DNA of 64,000 bases from Monosporascus cannonballus (Eukaryota > Ascomycota > Sordariomycetes > Xylariales), in NCBI GenBank assembly GCA_004154925.1, contig QJNS01000262.1, positions 1-64,000 of the forward strand, written 5' to 3'. Numbering within the stretch: position 1 is the first letter of the stretch; each line of letters begins with the position of its first letter. The translations under genes and the position numbers were made by a program. A model generated the notes under the pieces. That model did not search any database. It saw only the letters and a list, made by a program, of their open reading frames with translations, and was not told the origin of the DNA. Shown piece by piece: positions 24,001 to 34,871 of the stretch.

Positions 24001-26962
24001 AGGGTCGCTGCAGCCGAGAACGATAGTCTTGTGAAACCGTCGAGGATGCCGTTTGACAGATGGCAGCTGTCAGGCGCTAAGACATAAAAATTTATAATAA
24101 ATTGATAGGACATTGCGGGACTCTGAAGCTGGCTGGTCAGGGCCTGATGATAATAATGAAACCAACGAGGCTCTTATCAACCAGTTGTGCGGGCGACTCT
24201 GCTTTTCCAGTTCTACGTGGACTGTTGTCCGCCCATCTTCATCTTGGCTGATTTTGTTTCTACTCTCCTGTGCGTCCTATCCAGTCGCCTTGCAGGGATC
24301 GAGCTTGCTATCGATACAGGGTTGCATTTTGTTATCGTGAGCGTAACACAAGCAACCTTCAGGCACGGAGGGAAAATGCAATTCGCCCAAATTAACCATG
24401 GTGCAAGGCTGTGGAGTAACGAGCCGCGATGTGAACCGCGCCAAAAGATACGAGAATCGCTAGGGTGTTGAGCTTTATCATCAGTGTCGCATTTCGCAGT
24501 GTGGCGGCGGATCTCTCATATCTCTATCAGGCCACAACGTAGCACAAGGTTGAGCCAGCGATGCGTCCATGGCGTCACGGCAGGTGGTACAGGACGCAGG
24601 TGGATTTAACAAGGGTGACAACGTGAGTCGGTGTTTCTCGACTCGGTGCCGGAATGCTTCAGGGATGTGGTCTAATATGAAAAAGGAGCGCGTATGCGCA
24701 TCGCGTAAATGAAAGCTGGATAAGGTTATTCCAGTCTACCAGGCCATTCCCGACTTCGCTGCGCTTCGGTAGCTAAGGAATCGTCTTGATGGAACCCAAC
24801 GCTGTGCGCCGCCTACTTAGCTAGAAAGTCCATTATAAGACTTGTGATGAGTATCTCCCGCACAGACGGCTTATGTGCCTCGAAGCAACACCCACATAGG
24901 CTGTTATGATCTGTTATCTGATATATACTGTAGTGGTAGTGGGGTTCCGCCCATGGAACTTGGGCATCCCAAGATAGTGTAGGAAAGTTTAAAAGCGCTT
25001 TCAAACAGATTGTCGGGTCTGAAGGCATACAATTGACTTTGAGATGACGGCGCCGATCCAGGTACTAACTTATATAAGAATAGGCCAGCAGCGCTTAGTT
25101 CTGAACATTGCACAAGGCGCCGGGAGCCGTAGGTGAACATCTCTCTCAGCTGGAGCTATGACGTAAGGCAGGTGAAACTGTCCCTGGTAACCTGATGCAG
25201 AACCTCTGCAAGACATATTGTGTCTATAAGGTGTGACTTCTATACTACACAACAAATTAAACGGAAACCTAATAGTACCTGCAATGCAGTACTGTAAAAA
25301 TGTGAAAGCGGGGATAGCCAGAGAAAGCCAACTGCGGCTTTCACATGACGATATATATAGGCTCTAGGGCTACGGCAATGGCTAATTCTCAACCTACATG
25401 CGCTTCTATTACCTAAACTAATAAGTAACTACCAGCGTGCATTGAACAACCTGGATTGCGCTTCTGGTCGTGGCTGTGAGTCTGAAGGTGCACGGTATAT
25501 GCAAGATACTTGGTAAGCTCGGATCCGAGCACGAGTTCCATGTCTCGTGCCTGCGTGCCTGACAATCTTCACTTAGACCAATCACCTTGCCTCCTTTCCC
25601 CTTGTCGCAACTGACGGGTAACACGATAGATTATTTTGACTTAACCTAAACCTAGACATGGTCGGTTTACGTTACCAAAGTTGGTTACCGTAGGTTACCT
25701 GATCGCAAGGCTTAACGAAGAAGGTAGCCCCAAAAATAAAAGCCGGCTTTTAAAGTTAGCGAAAGTCTCGCCCCCCAGTTGATCCACAGGCGTCATTTAC
25801 TTGAAGCTTCGGTTTGTGACATAGAGAAAATGGTCTTATACGGATCGAAGATGATAGATTTACCTAGCCAATAAAAGGTTAATTGAGCTGGCATATCAGG
25901 TCAGCTCCAGAGGTTTGCGTGCCCACCCATTGAATACATTACATTAGTAGGCGTTTCTCAGATCGGGGCAGAGTCCCCTACGAAGTTTTGTAGGTGTGTT
26001 TGTTTATGCAGTACTGCCACTCCTGGTCCTAGTACCTAATCATACATACATATGGTTCCGTTCTCTCCTCAGACTTTCTTGAATGTACCATGCATACGAA
26101 CGAAGTACCGGCAGAAGCACGAGACTCCGATCCGATCGACCACTTGTTCCCATCCCAGTCATACCGCACCGCGCACCCGTTTTTGCGACCCATTCGGAAT
26201 ATACGGTACAAGGATTAACTACGATTCCCCCCGCCCAAGAACCACACCACTGCAGGGGCAACATCCGGGTTTTCTTTTTGTCAGAAGCTGGAGAAGAAAA
26301 TACAAAAAACGAGCGAAGATCGAGTTACATCGGGTCCATCTGATTGACCGGTTGGGAAACAGGTCAGACTGCTTCGTCACTCCCCCTGCTACGTAAACTG
26401 CCTACAATACAATACTTACCCAGGTACGGTGCATGGCATCTCTAGACCTACACAAACGGGTGCAGTGCATTTCATTAAGACCTAGATAGCGTGATGGCCT
26501 CATTGATTCGCTATTTTTCCGACCACTCACCAGTTCTGAACTGTTTTAATTGACCGAATCAATATCTGAAAAGAAAAACAAAAGTTTCCACTCAGTCCCC
26601 TGGCTTAAGATCAACCATGTCGATATCTACATGTCACACTCCCTCCTCCGCTTAACCTGCCACATCGCGAGTTTGACGACACCATCCTACAGATCACAAG
26701 AGACGCGCCACGCCACCTATTGAACTATAGTACATGACTCGCTCATCCGCTTCCTCCGCTGTCAAGCCGCTGGAAAATTACATGGTATACCTCGCGACGG
26801 TTACACGCGCGCAAAGGTAAGACAATAAAAACGCTCGCGATTGCCCTGTCGCAATTTGATTCCTAAAAGAACACCAGCTAGAAAGACAAGACTAAGAGAA
26901 AGACGTCGCCGCATATCACCACGCCGAGTCGAGTCAGCATTCGATAGGGAGTACGTTATAGT
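21015..26962. other. 6-kb stretch without a convincing gene
   Basis: Base composition is normal (not RIP-like), yet no open frame exceeds about 132 codons and none shows a recognisable domain. The left end holds the promoter of the 815-aa gene and the right end that of the 1269-aa gene. The minus-strand frame at 22152-22487 (111 aa) is the most protein-like but ends without splice context. It may hold decayed genes, noncoding RNA or long regulatory DNA; nothing in the sequence decides this. Confidence 0.4.
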
Positions 26963-29900
26963 ATGGCGCTGACCTACAGTGAGGTGGCGCAAAACGACAA
27001 CGATGACGATCGAGCCGATTTCCAATCGCCATCTGAACCGCTTTCGCCTACGCTTTCATCGTCGCCAATGCCTTTTCTGTCCTCGGTGAAATCCAGCTTC
27101 ACTCCACTATCCATGGACGACGGCGACCTCTCCCCAGAAATTGATCGCAGCGAGAAAGAAGTGATCGGTAATATAGAGAACGCTAGCTCTCAAGACGGAA
27201 AGGGGGTCCTCGGCACTGCCACAGATGCCGAAAATAACCATAGCAAGAATGCAGCACGAGCCACTATGGCGGTAGAAACCGGCAATTGCCATGAATACGA
27301 GGCAAGCGCCCCTGACGGTGCGTGTCCACCCTCTTCGACGAATCCAAAAGGGGACAACCCCAGTGCGGGTCTAGACCCTGTTGGTTGTGGGAGAGAACGA
27401 GGCCTTGCATCGAAGCCCGAGAGCCCAATAGTCTTCAGCAGCCATCGGCGGGACCGGCGCCAAGTCCGGGACCCATCAGTCCTCGCATCACCAGGGTATA
27501 CTCCTAAATCTCCCACAGACGACGGGCATGAGGAACAAAAGCGCGAAGGGCAACAACCACAGCAGCCATCGATCGTGCACCCAAAGCCCATTGTCCGCAC
27601 AGCTTCGACCAAGAGCGTCTCCCTGCGACATCCTACTCCCGATCCCAACAGGCGATCATCCACCTACGCCAGCAATATCGCCCAACTCGAAGCAACTGCC
27701 GAACGTTTATCCCTGACGTCCTCCATCGAGGACGCGATCCGAGACTTGAATGAAGAGCAAAAGCGGGTTGATAGCCGGCGGTCGTCTATCTTAGCTGCGA
27801 GCATTGGATCCATACCCGAAGCCGACGAGCCCGCCCCTTTCACGCGACAGGTATCGGGTGCAAGTTCGATACTGGAGACGAATACCGCTGCTCGTCAAGG
27901 CGGCTACTCCCCGGCCGCCTTCGTTTTGTCCCCGAACAACTCGCTCCTCTCGAATAGCACGCGGCTCAGGTCCGGGTCCAACCCCTTATCCCGGCCAGAC
28001 TTGGATAGCGAAACACTGCTTTCGAGACATGGTCCCGGCAAGAGCTCAGTACGGAGTGTTAAGTCTGCTATCAAACCCACTTTAACGCATATCGACGAGA
28101 TGGAGCCCACCACCCTTACAGCTGCCGCGATGGATGCGGCGGACAAGCTACCGAGAGTGCCTGACGAGAACGGCGCGGCACTGCGAATGCCCCAGACGGA
28201 CGATCGTGACCTCGCACCGAACGCGCGCCAGTACGGAGGTTCAAGCGCGCTGGATTACTGGGATCAAGCCGTCGCCGATGCCCAACGTGAGTCCGAATAC
28301 AACAACCACAACAACAATAGACCTCCGACGCCTACTGGGTCTACCGGAACCTCCGAACAAGCAGAGGGGGCGTTTGCCGATTTTGATGGTGCCCATTGCT
28401 CCCCAGATGCGGATTTCGAAGACGTTCCTTTCAACTCGTTTGAGCAAGGGCTGGTGGGGAGCACACCTCTGCTGGCCCAGGCCGGCCATGAGTACCCCGA
28501 CCATTCAAGACCTGCCGTACCACGAACACTTCTTGAAACTACCGAGAGACCAAAATCGTACCTTGACCCCGAAACGGGAAATACAATGCTCTACTATCCG
28601 GCACGGGTGCCAATGATGCTCAATCTGCCAGGGAAGCTATCTAAGAAACCCAAATCCGAAGTCAGGAACGTACGCAGATCACAGATACTCAGTGCCATGC
28701 CCGAAGCGAATAGGCAGTCTGGCGCGACCTGGCTGCCCGAAATTCAGACCGAGCGTTTACTCGGCTCGTTTGGGTCAAAGTCCGACTTCTCTGCTTCTCA
28801 GCCCAGAGCCGGGCAGGGGGCGGAGCATTCAGTGCCTCCCCACCCCGATGAACAAGGCAAATCCCCCCCCCGACCTTCCGCGGATCCGGAGGAAAAGCGC
28901 AAGTCCCGCATGTCTGTCCTCGACACTCAAAAGCAGATGTCCCAGCTTCCTAACCTGGAGAGCCTGCCACCTCAGCTTCGAGCTAGCGCCTTCTTCGATT
29001 TGCCATCAGAGTCTCCTTCTAACATCGAGCTCAAGGATGGTTCTGCGATGGCTACTCTTGACAGTATCCTAGATGCATCGGCCAAAGCGCCCGTTTCCGC
29101 TTTTACCGATCATGCCTTTGCCGGCTCTCTGGGTACCGAAATATACGGAGTCGACAAGAAGCGAAATTCCCATCTGAAAAAGGCTAGCGATGCTACTATT
29201 AATGTACTAGAACCCAAGAAGCGAAGTTCCTTCCTACACCTTCGGAAGCCTAGCGCTTTCAGTCGGCATTCGGATTCAAAGGATGACAAGCGCAACACCC
29301 TGGCTGCTAGCGAGAGATCTAGATCGTTGAAGAACGATGAGGAAGACGAGAATGAACGCCTCTCCAGTGCCACCGATGACGGGCCTGTCCAAGAGGGGGA
29401 CCAGGAAGAAGGCGAGGAGATAATGTATGATGGGCCGCCCACCACCTTATTAGCGGAACTCCAAATGAGGAAACGGCAACAGAAGATGCGGACTCGAGCA
29501 CCCGCGCAAACACATCCCAATGGCTTGCACTCGACGCTTTTAGAACTAGACACAGTGGCTGAACTCGAGCGTAGAGCTCGGTTAGGAAAGAAAGTAAACC
29601 TTGCGTGGGAGGCCCCTAGTGCGGATGGTGCAGACGATTCGGAAGACGACGAGACACCTCTGGGTCTGCTGATGGCTAAGAAGGGGCATGGCGATAACAT
29701 AGTAGCTGCGCTTGCCGAAGTCAATCGGCCGCCAGGGCTGATGGAACAGAAGGAGATGGAAGAGAACGAACCCCTGAGCCGCCGGCGCGCTCGTCTACAG
29801 GGACACGGGACCGGGCCAACCAACCGGCCGAGCGGGATGACTCTCCACCCAGGCTCCGGCATGGTCGGTGGCGGATTAAGGACGCCCAGTCCCCGTCTCC

Positions 29901-30772
29901 AAGTCCATACTCCAGAAGGGAATGAGAACGAAAACGAAACTCTAGGAGAGCGTATGCGGCGGTTGCGAGCCCGCGAAGAAGCCGAAAACCCCCTTCCCCG
30001 AGCGCGACCTGTCAGCGCGGCATTCTCAACCGAACTCCTGGGTCAGCTTGGTGACGCCTTTAAGGAGGACGAACCGGATACGAAGTCCAAGGAGGATGCC
30101 AAGGGCAAGCGGGAATCGCAGGCGCCAGAAGAGGAAGAAACACTGGGCCAGAGGCGTCGGCGCCTGCAAGCCGAACGCGAAGCCCGCGAACGCGAGATGG
30201 GCTCTGGCACTTCCCTGACGTTAGGCACGGCCGCTGCCACCGGCCTTGACGTCCCGCCGCCACTAAAGCAGCGCCATTCGATGGCCGACGTACTAGGCGC
30301 AAACACGAGGGCCATGATCCGCAATCCTCACGCCGAAATGGATAGGACCAGGCAGGAGGAAAACGCGCGGTACCGCTCGGACCAGGACCACAAGCTCGCC
30401 GCATTCAGGAGCCAGATCCCCAAGAACCTCAGCTCGCCCAACCTGAACGGTGCGGGGGGCTATATGGCCGGCCGTTTCAACGACGGGAACGCGGGCGGGC
30501 TGGGACAGCCGCGGACCAGCGCGGCCATGGGTGCGTATCCGACGACCGGCCCGAACCCCCCCAGTATGGGTGGCGTGGGGATGAACCGCGGATTGCTAGG
30601 GAACGCCTACGCGGTGGGCGGTGGCGCGCCGGGATACGGCGGCATGGCGGGGCCGAACTACGCTGCGCCTATGCCTATGGCCGGGGCCTACGCCATGCCG
30701 GTGCAGAGGCCGGTGCAGCCCCCAGCGCAGATGGACATGGTCGAGAAGTGGAGGCAGAGCGTCTGGCCTTGA
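26963..30772 (+). CDS. large low-complexity fungal protein ('cell wall proline-rich protein'-like), 1269 aa
   Basis: One uninterrupted exon. The product is mainly disordered and Ser/Pro/charged, with no signal peptide or membrane helix, so the database-style name 'cell wall proline-rich' that I associate with such proteins is not supported by the sequence. Conserved-looking islands: TMLYYPARVPMMLNLPGKLS near 540; LRASAFFDLPSESPS near 675; a serine-flanked AMATLDSILDASAKAPVSAF near 695; KKRSSFLHLRKPS near 755. Towards the C-terminus a short motif recurs: TPLGLLMAKK (about 895), EPLSRRRARL (about 935), ETLGERMRRLRA (about 992), ETLGQRRRRLQA (about 1056), each in acidic surroundings. The final 100 residues are Gly/Met/Pro-rich and end in MVEKWRQSVWP. 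I infer an adaptor or signalling substrate with repeated binding peptides; the role is unknown. The ATG at 26963 is the first in frame. Confidence 0.88.
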   Translation: MALTYSEVAQNDNDDDRADFQSPSEPLSPTLSSSPMPFLSSVKSSFTPLSMDDGDLSPEIDRSEKEVIGNIENASSQDGKGVLGTATDAENNHSKNAARATMAVETGNCHEYEASAPDGACPPSSTNPKGDNPSAGLDPVGCGRERGLASKPESPIVFSSHRRDRRQVRDPSVLASPGYTPKSPTDDGHEEQKREGQQPQQPSIVHPKPIVRTASTKSVSLRHPTPDPNRRSSTYASNIAQLEATAERLSLTSSIEDAIRDLNEEQKRVDSRRSSILAASIGSIPEADEPAPFTRQVSGASSILETNTAARQGGYSPAAFVLSPNNSLLSNSTRLRSGSNPLSRPDLDSETLLSRHGPGKSSVRSVKSAIKPTLTHIDEMEPTTLTAAAMDAADKLPRVPDENGAALRMPQTDDRDLAPNARQYGGSSALDYWDQAVADAQRESEYNNHNNNRPPTPTGSTGTSEQAEGAFADFDGAHCSPDADFEDVPFNSFEQGLVGSTPLLAQAGHEYPDHSRPAVPRTLLETTERPKSYLDPETGNTMLYYPARVPMMLNLPGKLSKKPKSEVRNVRRSQILSAMPEANRQSGATWLPEIQTERLLGSFGSKSDFSASQPRAGQGAEHSVPPHPDEQGKSPPRPSADPEEKRKSRMSVLDTQKQMSQLPNLESLPPQLRASAFFDLPSESPSNIELKDGSAMATLDSILDASAKAPVSAFTDHAFAGSLGTEIYGVDKKRNSHLKKASDATINVLEPKKRSSFLHLRKPSAFSRHSDSKDDKRNTLAASERSRSLKNDEEDENERLSSATDDGPVQEGDQEEGEEIMYDGPPTTLLAELQMRKRQQKMRTRAPAQTHPNGLHSTLLELDTVAELERRARLGKKVNLAWEAPSADGADDSEDDETPLGLLMAKKGHGDNIVAALAEVNRPPGLMEQKEMEENEPLSRRRARLQGHGTGPTNRPSGMTLHPGSGMVGGGLRTPSPRLQVHTPEGNENENETLGERMRRLRAREEAENPLPRARPVSAAFSTELLGQLGDAFKEDEPDTKSKEDAKGKRESQAPEEEETLGQRRRRLQAEREAREREMGSGTSLTLGTAAATGLDVPPPLKQRHSMADVLGANTRAMIRNPHAEMDRTRQEENARYRSDQDHKLAAFRSQIPKNLSSPNLNGAGGYMAGRFNDGNAGGLGQPRTSAAMGAYPTTGPNPPSMGGVGMNRGLLGNAYAVGGGAPGYGGMAGPNYAAPMPMAGAYAMPVQRPVQPPAQMDMVEKWRQSVWP

Positions 30773-33700
30773 ATGGCCACTATTGCGACGATTTCGACTG
30801 CTTCGCGACGCAGCGCTCGCGCAGCCTCATTTCACCTACCGTGTCCTTGGAACGCTACCTAGTTTACCACCCGGGGATACCGCAGCATTCAACTTCTTCT
30901 TTTACAGAGTATAGCATGGCATAACATCGCGCCGGCGTTTTCCCTCTGTCATTCGTTATCACTATACCACTTCTTCGAATAGGAGGAGATTTGGTCTGGG
31001 GGACGGAGGTAGGATACAGGTCGCATAAATACACAGAGAGCAAAGTGTATCGTGAGGGGGTGGGCAAAATAGCATCGGTGAAGGGAGCCGGTATGGGGGT
31101 GATTTAGGTTAAGCGATATATAATCTACTATTTACTTCATTCGTAATTTAATTACTTACTGCTCTGTGTATCTTTTGTATATAGACTACCGGCCTGACAG
31201 AAGACGGGCGAGATATGTGTAAACCCTTTAAGGTGGGTTGGGGGGCTTACCTCCTCTGGTGCCAGAATGCGCCATCATAGCTACCAGCCGTAATGTCTAA
31301 TCCGGACTCGCGACACATAGACCCTAAACGGCGTATGATAATGCCCGGTCTAAGACCCTTTCAGAGTGCATTTCTTGTTCAGGCTGACGCTGAAGGCGCT
31401 CCTATTATGGCTGTGATTCTATGGCGCCCGAGGAGACACGCGGGTGACTTGGGATGCTCGTGGCGGAGTTCCCCGGTAGGAGATATATAGGAACCACGTT
31501 TTTCGGATGATGCGGCAACAGCAACGCCTGAAAGAGCTTACAGAAAATATACATGTGCCGCTACGTGCACACAAGCCTCAGACCAGCCAGATATGCCGCA
31601 GCTATACTGCATGCCGATAGGCCCTCGTTCGAATATAGGGTATGAGACCTCAGGCTTAGGGTTTATGGAACTCACAAGTGCCCCCCATCTCGAATTGCTT
31701 CTCGCACGGCCCTCTGCAAATATATATTTATTTACCTTGGCCCTTTGTATATTCTATTAAGAAATACCATCAAAATTTCGGGCATGGGCAACCTCGTAGA
31801 TGGGACGTCCAACACGCACACCAGCAGCGACAGTAAATTCAGCTCAGCATGCTAGCCAATTGTATTACGTTAGGCTGCGACAATATGCAGCCCCCCCAGA
31901 GAGTCGAGCAGCCCGGCGCACAAGAAGCATAATCGTCTGATCTTTCTCTCCCTTCCCCCCAGCTAACCACCCACAAACTCGGGAGACACGGCGTGGCATA
32001 GCTGCTGCCCCGGCCTGGCCAGCGTAGGCGAGCACAAGCACAAGCGCGTGGGGGCCGCGCGGCGGACGGTGTCACCGGCCTCACAAACAGGCCCCTTCTT
32101 TTTTCTTCGTCCCCCGGCGTCCTCCCTTCTTCTCGCGCTTCGTTATTCGATTACCCCTCATCCCGTCTTCTCCCCCAGATCTCGTGTGGTGCTCCCGGTA
32201 GGAGGGGGAGGCCGTGGCGGATCTCAGTGACGTTTCCCGCGCGCCGCCCTCTCCTTGTTGGCATGGTTATTCTGACGATCTCTATAGTAAACCACCCTGG
32301 AGATTTTTGTGGAACTTTAAGATGTCCTGCACCCTACTTCTAACCTATCGAGCTTGTTGCCGCCTACCTATATTTTTATTGTTGGGGTTAGAATTAGCTC
32401 TAGGTCAGTGTCATTTAGGGTCAGGGCTACCTCCCAGGGGGTGAGGGTGACGGCGGGAGTGCCGCCCATTGCAGCATACGTTATAATTTGTATAAAGTGC
32501 TCTGTTAAGTGTTGTGTCTGAGTCTGGTAAAGAAAATGCATGGTATAATACATGGAGACCGTCAGAATAACCGCCTCGCCTCCCTATCAAGGCTAGCTAT
32601 GTGCTTGCTTGGCCACACCCCCCCACCTCTGTCCCCCCCCCCCCCCCAGCTTGCAGCATCGCGCTCGTCGGGGATATCGTCTCGCCTCGGCGGCGTGCCG
32701 TCCTGCTTTACCTGGATTGCGTAATGTATGGTGTGTATGTCGCATGCCTCTCTGATATGCAGGCTGGCTAGGCTCATCGCTGCCGCTTTCGGTCGTCACG
32801 TGTGTATGCATATATCTCGTACGCCGCGAGCGCCCGAACCTATCTGCGAGGCCGTTTGTCTGAAGACGAGTTCACTTCCATCTACGCGCTTCGAACTTCC
32901 ATTCCCTCTGGAGTTTTATTTCGTAGCCCTCTTTTCGAGATATACGTGGCAGATAGGGCCTAGACTAGGGCGCGCCAAACGCTCGTTCACACACGCACAC
33001 GGGAGCTGGCGGGCAGCCACAGCGGAGAATAAAGGCCTATGGCTGCAGTGCGTCCACTATCAAGTACACTTGTCACATCGGAGGATTTTAGACGGGAGTG
33101 TCGTTGCAGATGCAACGTACTCGCTCGCGATTGCGCATGTTGCTTGTCAAACGGCGCCGATTCCCGCCCCATGTTCTCCTGCTCGCCACGACCTACCCAC
33201 CTCGTACGCAGCTTGGCAGGGCCCGTGAGGGCGAACCGAGGATGCCTCGACTACTATTTCGTAGCTAGGCCGATGTGGTTCAGCCGCGTGTGAGGTCTGA
33301 GCTGAAAAGAAACATGGTTCTGGAGCTAAGGTAAGAGGTAAAAACCTCCACAACATCCTCCTATGGGGGCGATTCTGGAGTCCTCGTCTTGTGCTAAGTT
33401 ACAAAGGACGGGCAGGCAAGACGGAGGGTGTTGCTGCTGCAGGCAAGCTGGCGTTGTGTCGTCCGGTGCTCCCCTTCCCATCCCTTCTCTTTCTTGCTAA
33501 CTCGCTCGACCCCGATTGCCACAACGCACACACGCACGCGGCGCTGCTTGCTCAATTGGGCCCGAGGATGAGGTTCAGGTGACTCTCGGAGGCAACCATG
33601 GCTACCGGGTTTGCGCATCCAGCAGGTTTATGGAGAGGCAAACAAAAATGCACTCTTTCCATCCCCTTCTTTTTCGAAAAGACAAAAAAAGGTCTTCTGG

Positions 33701-34189
33701 TCGGCAGTCGTCTCGCCCATGGGGTTGTCTTTCTTCTTCCAGGGTCCCATTCTGGGTTTGGCACGTCCTACTACAGCCTACGACTAGAAATCTCGGCCTG
33801 GCGCTCTCTCGCAGGTTAGAGTCGGAGAATTGTTTATTTAGAAGAGCTAGGAGGCTTGCTGGTTATGAAACGAGCATCGCCCGTGGAACACAAGGAGCAG
33901 TAATTGTCTGTGCAAAAGTGATACCCTCGTTGCGGAACACCTACGGGGGCCACGTATCGAAAAAAAAAAAACCAACCCTAGACCTCTGTGATTGCTTAAG
34001 CCGGGGAGACACGGAGATCTCTCGAACCCTGCACACCAGTTATTAGCAGTCACCGCACAATGTAAGCGGCCCCCTTAAGACTCTCATCAGCGGCGAGGGG
34101 AAGTAGCTGACGCGAAGACCCATAGCAGCCGCCTCTTCCAGCTCGGCGGACCCTCTCGACACGCACACGACGACACACACGATACGGCC
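30773..34189. other. gene-poor spacer with poly-C tract
   Basis: 3.4 kb without a supported gene. It includes a C run at about 32631-32647 and several purine/pyrimidine-rich segments. The longest frames (32728-33228 and 33516-34046, about 170 codons) show no domain and overlap frames on the other strand, so I read them as chance. Confidence 0.4.
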
Positions 34190-34438
34190 ATGTGTCGCAT
34201 GATGGTCTTCGCGGGCTCCTGTACGAAGTGCGGGGAGAAGCACACGTGGGACGAGCTGACGCAGAACCTGTCCTGCCTCGAGGCGAAGAACAACTGCGCC
34301 TTCGGCGATTGCAGCAGCGGCGTCGAGGTGGCAGAGCACGAATTCGACCAGGAGTGCGACAATTGCACCGTCGGGGACGAGGGTGTCGAGGACGTGGAGG
34401 AGCGCGAGGAGTCACGAAACAAGAGACGACGCACATGA
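34190..34438 (+). CDS. small cysteine-rich conserved fungal protein, 82 aa
   Basis: Single-exon frame of 82 codons. Cysteines are arranged as C-x9-C-x2-C near the N-terminus (MCRMMVFAGSCTKCGEKHTW), then LSCLEAKNNCAFGDC and QECDNC, suggesting a small zinc-binding fold; the tail is acidic and ends in a basic KRRR patch, a possible nuclear signal. I recall similar short fungal proteins beginning MC(R/K)-x(3-5)-F-x-G-x-C-x2-C-G, but no function is known to me. Compositional evidence supports the gene: the opposite-strand frames are cysteine-poor shadows. No signal peptide, so it is not a secreted effector by sequence. Confidence 0.6.
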   Translation: MCRMMVFAGSCTKCGEKHTWDELTQNLSCLEAKNNCAFGDCSSGVEVAEHEFDQECDNCTVGDEGVEDVEEREESRNKRRRT

Positions 34439-34871
34439 TGAGTTCCGTAGGTAGATAGAGGTCATGGGGAGAAGGTGTTTGTTCCTTTCCCGCCCCCCTC
34501 TTTTTTTTCTTTTTTTTTTTTTGTGTGTGTGTGTGTGTTTGGAGGAGAGAGGGGGGGGGGTTAGGTACAGAAAAAGACCAATAGATCCAATTTTCTTGGC
34601 ATTGGGGCCTGGGGAAAAGGGGGGAATTAGAGGCGTGTGGTCACAGACGGTACTTTCTGAGCCTCATGATCCTTGTCTGAGACCGGGTGCGAAAAATTGA
34701 ACTTAGCTGTCCTTAAATGAGAGAGATTCTCCCGCGGAGCTTGACCAGGGTTAATCGCATGGATGCGGTGTGGTTATATGACCAAGTTCACCAAACTTTT
34801 AGTCTATTCCTTACAGAAAGGGGTTCGCTCTCTAGGTGCCCAAGTTCGGCGTTTTCTAGACGTAAGTCGCT
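34439..34871. repeat. spacer with T-tract and GT microsatellite
   Basis: Between a plus-strand gene and a minus-strand gene, so it holds both 3' ends. Bases about 34500-34522 are T-rich and are followed by a (GT)n run to about 34540 and a G run near 34551-34560. Simple repeats only. Confidence 0.6.

Noticed and set aside
32728..34046. Open frames of 166-176 codons at 32728-33228 and 33516-34046
   Set aside because: No domain, overlapping open frames on the other strand, no splice context.
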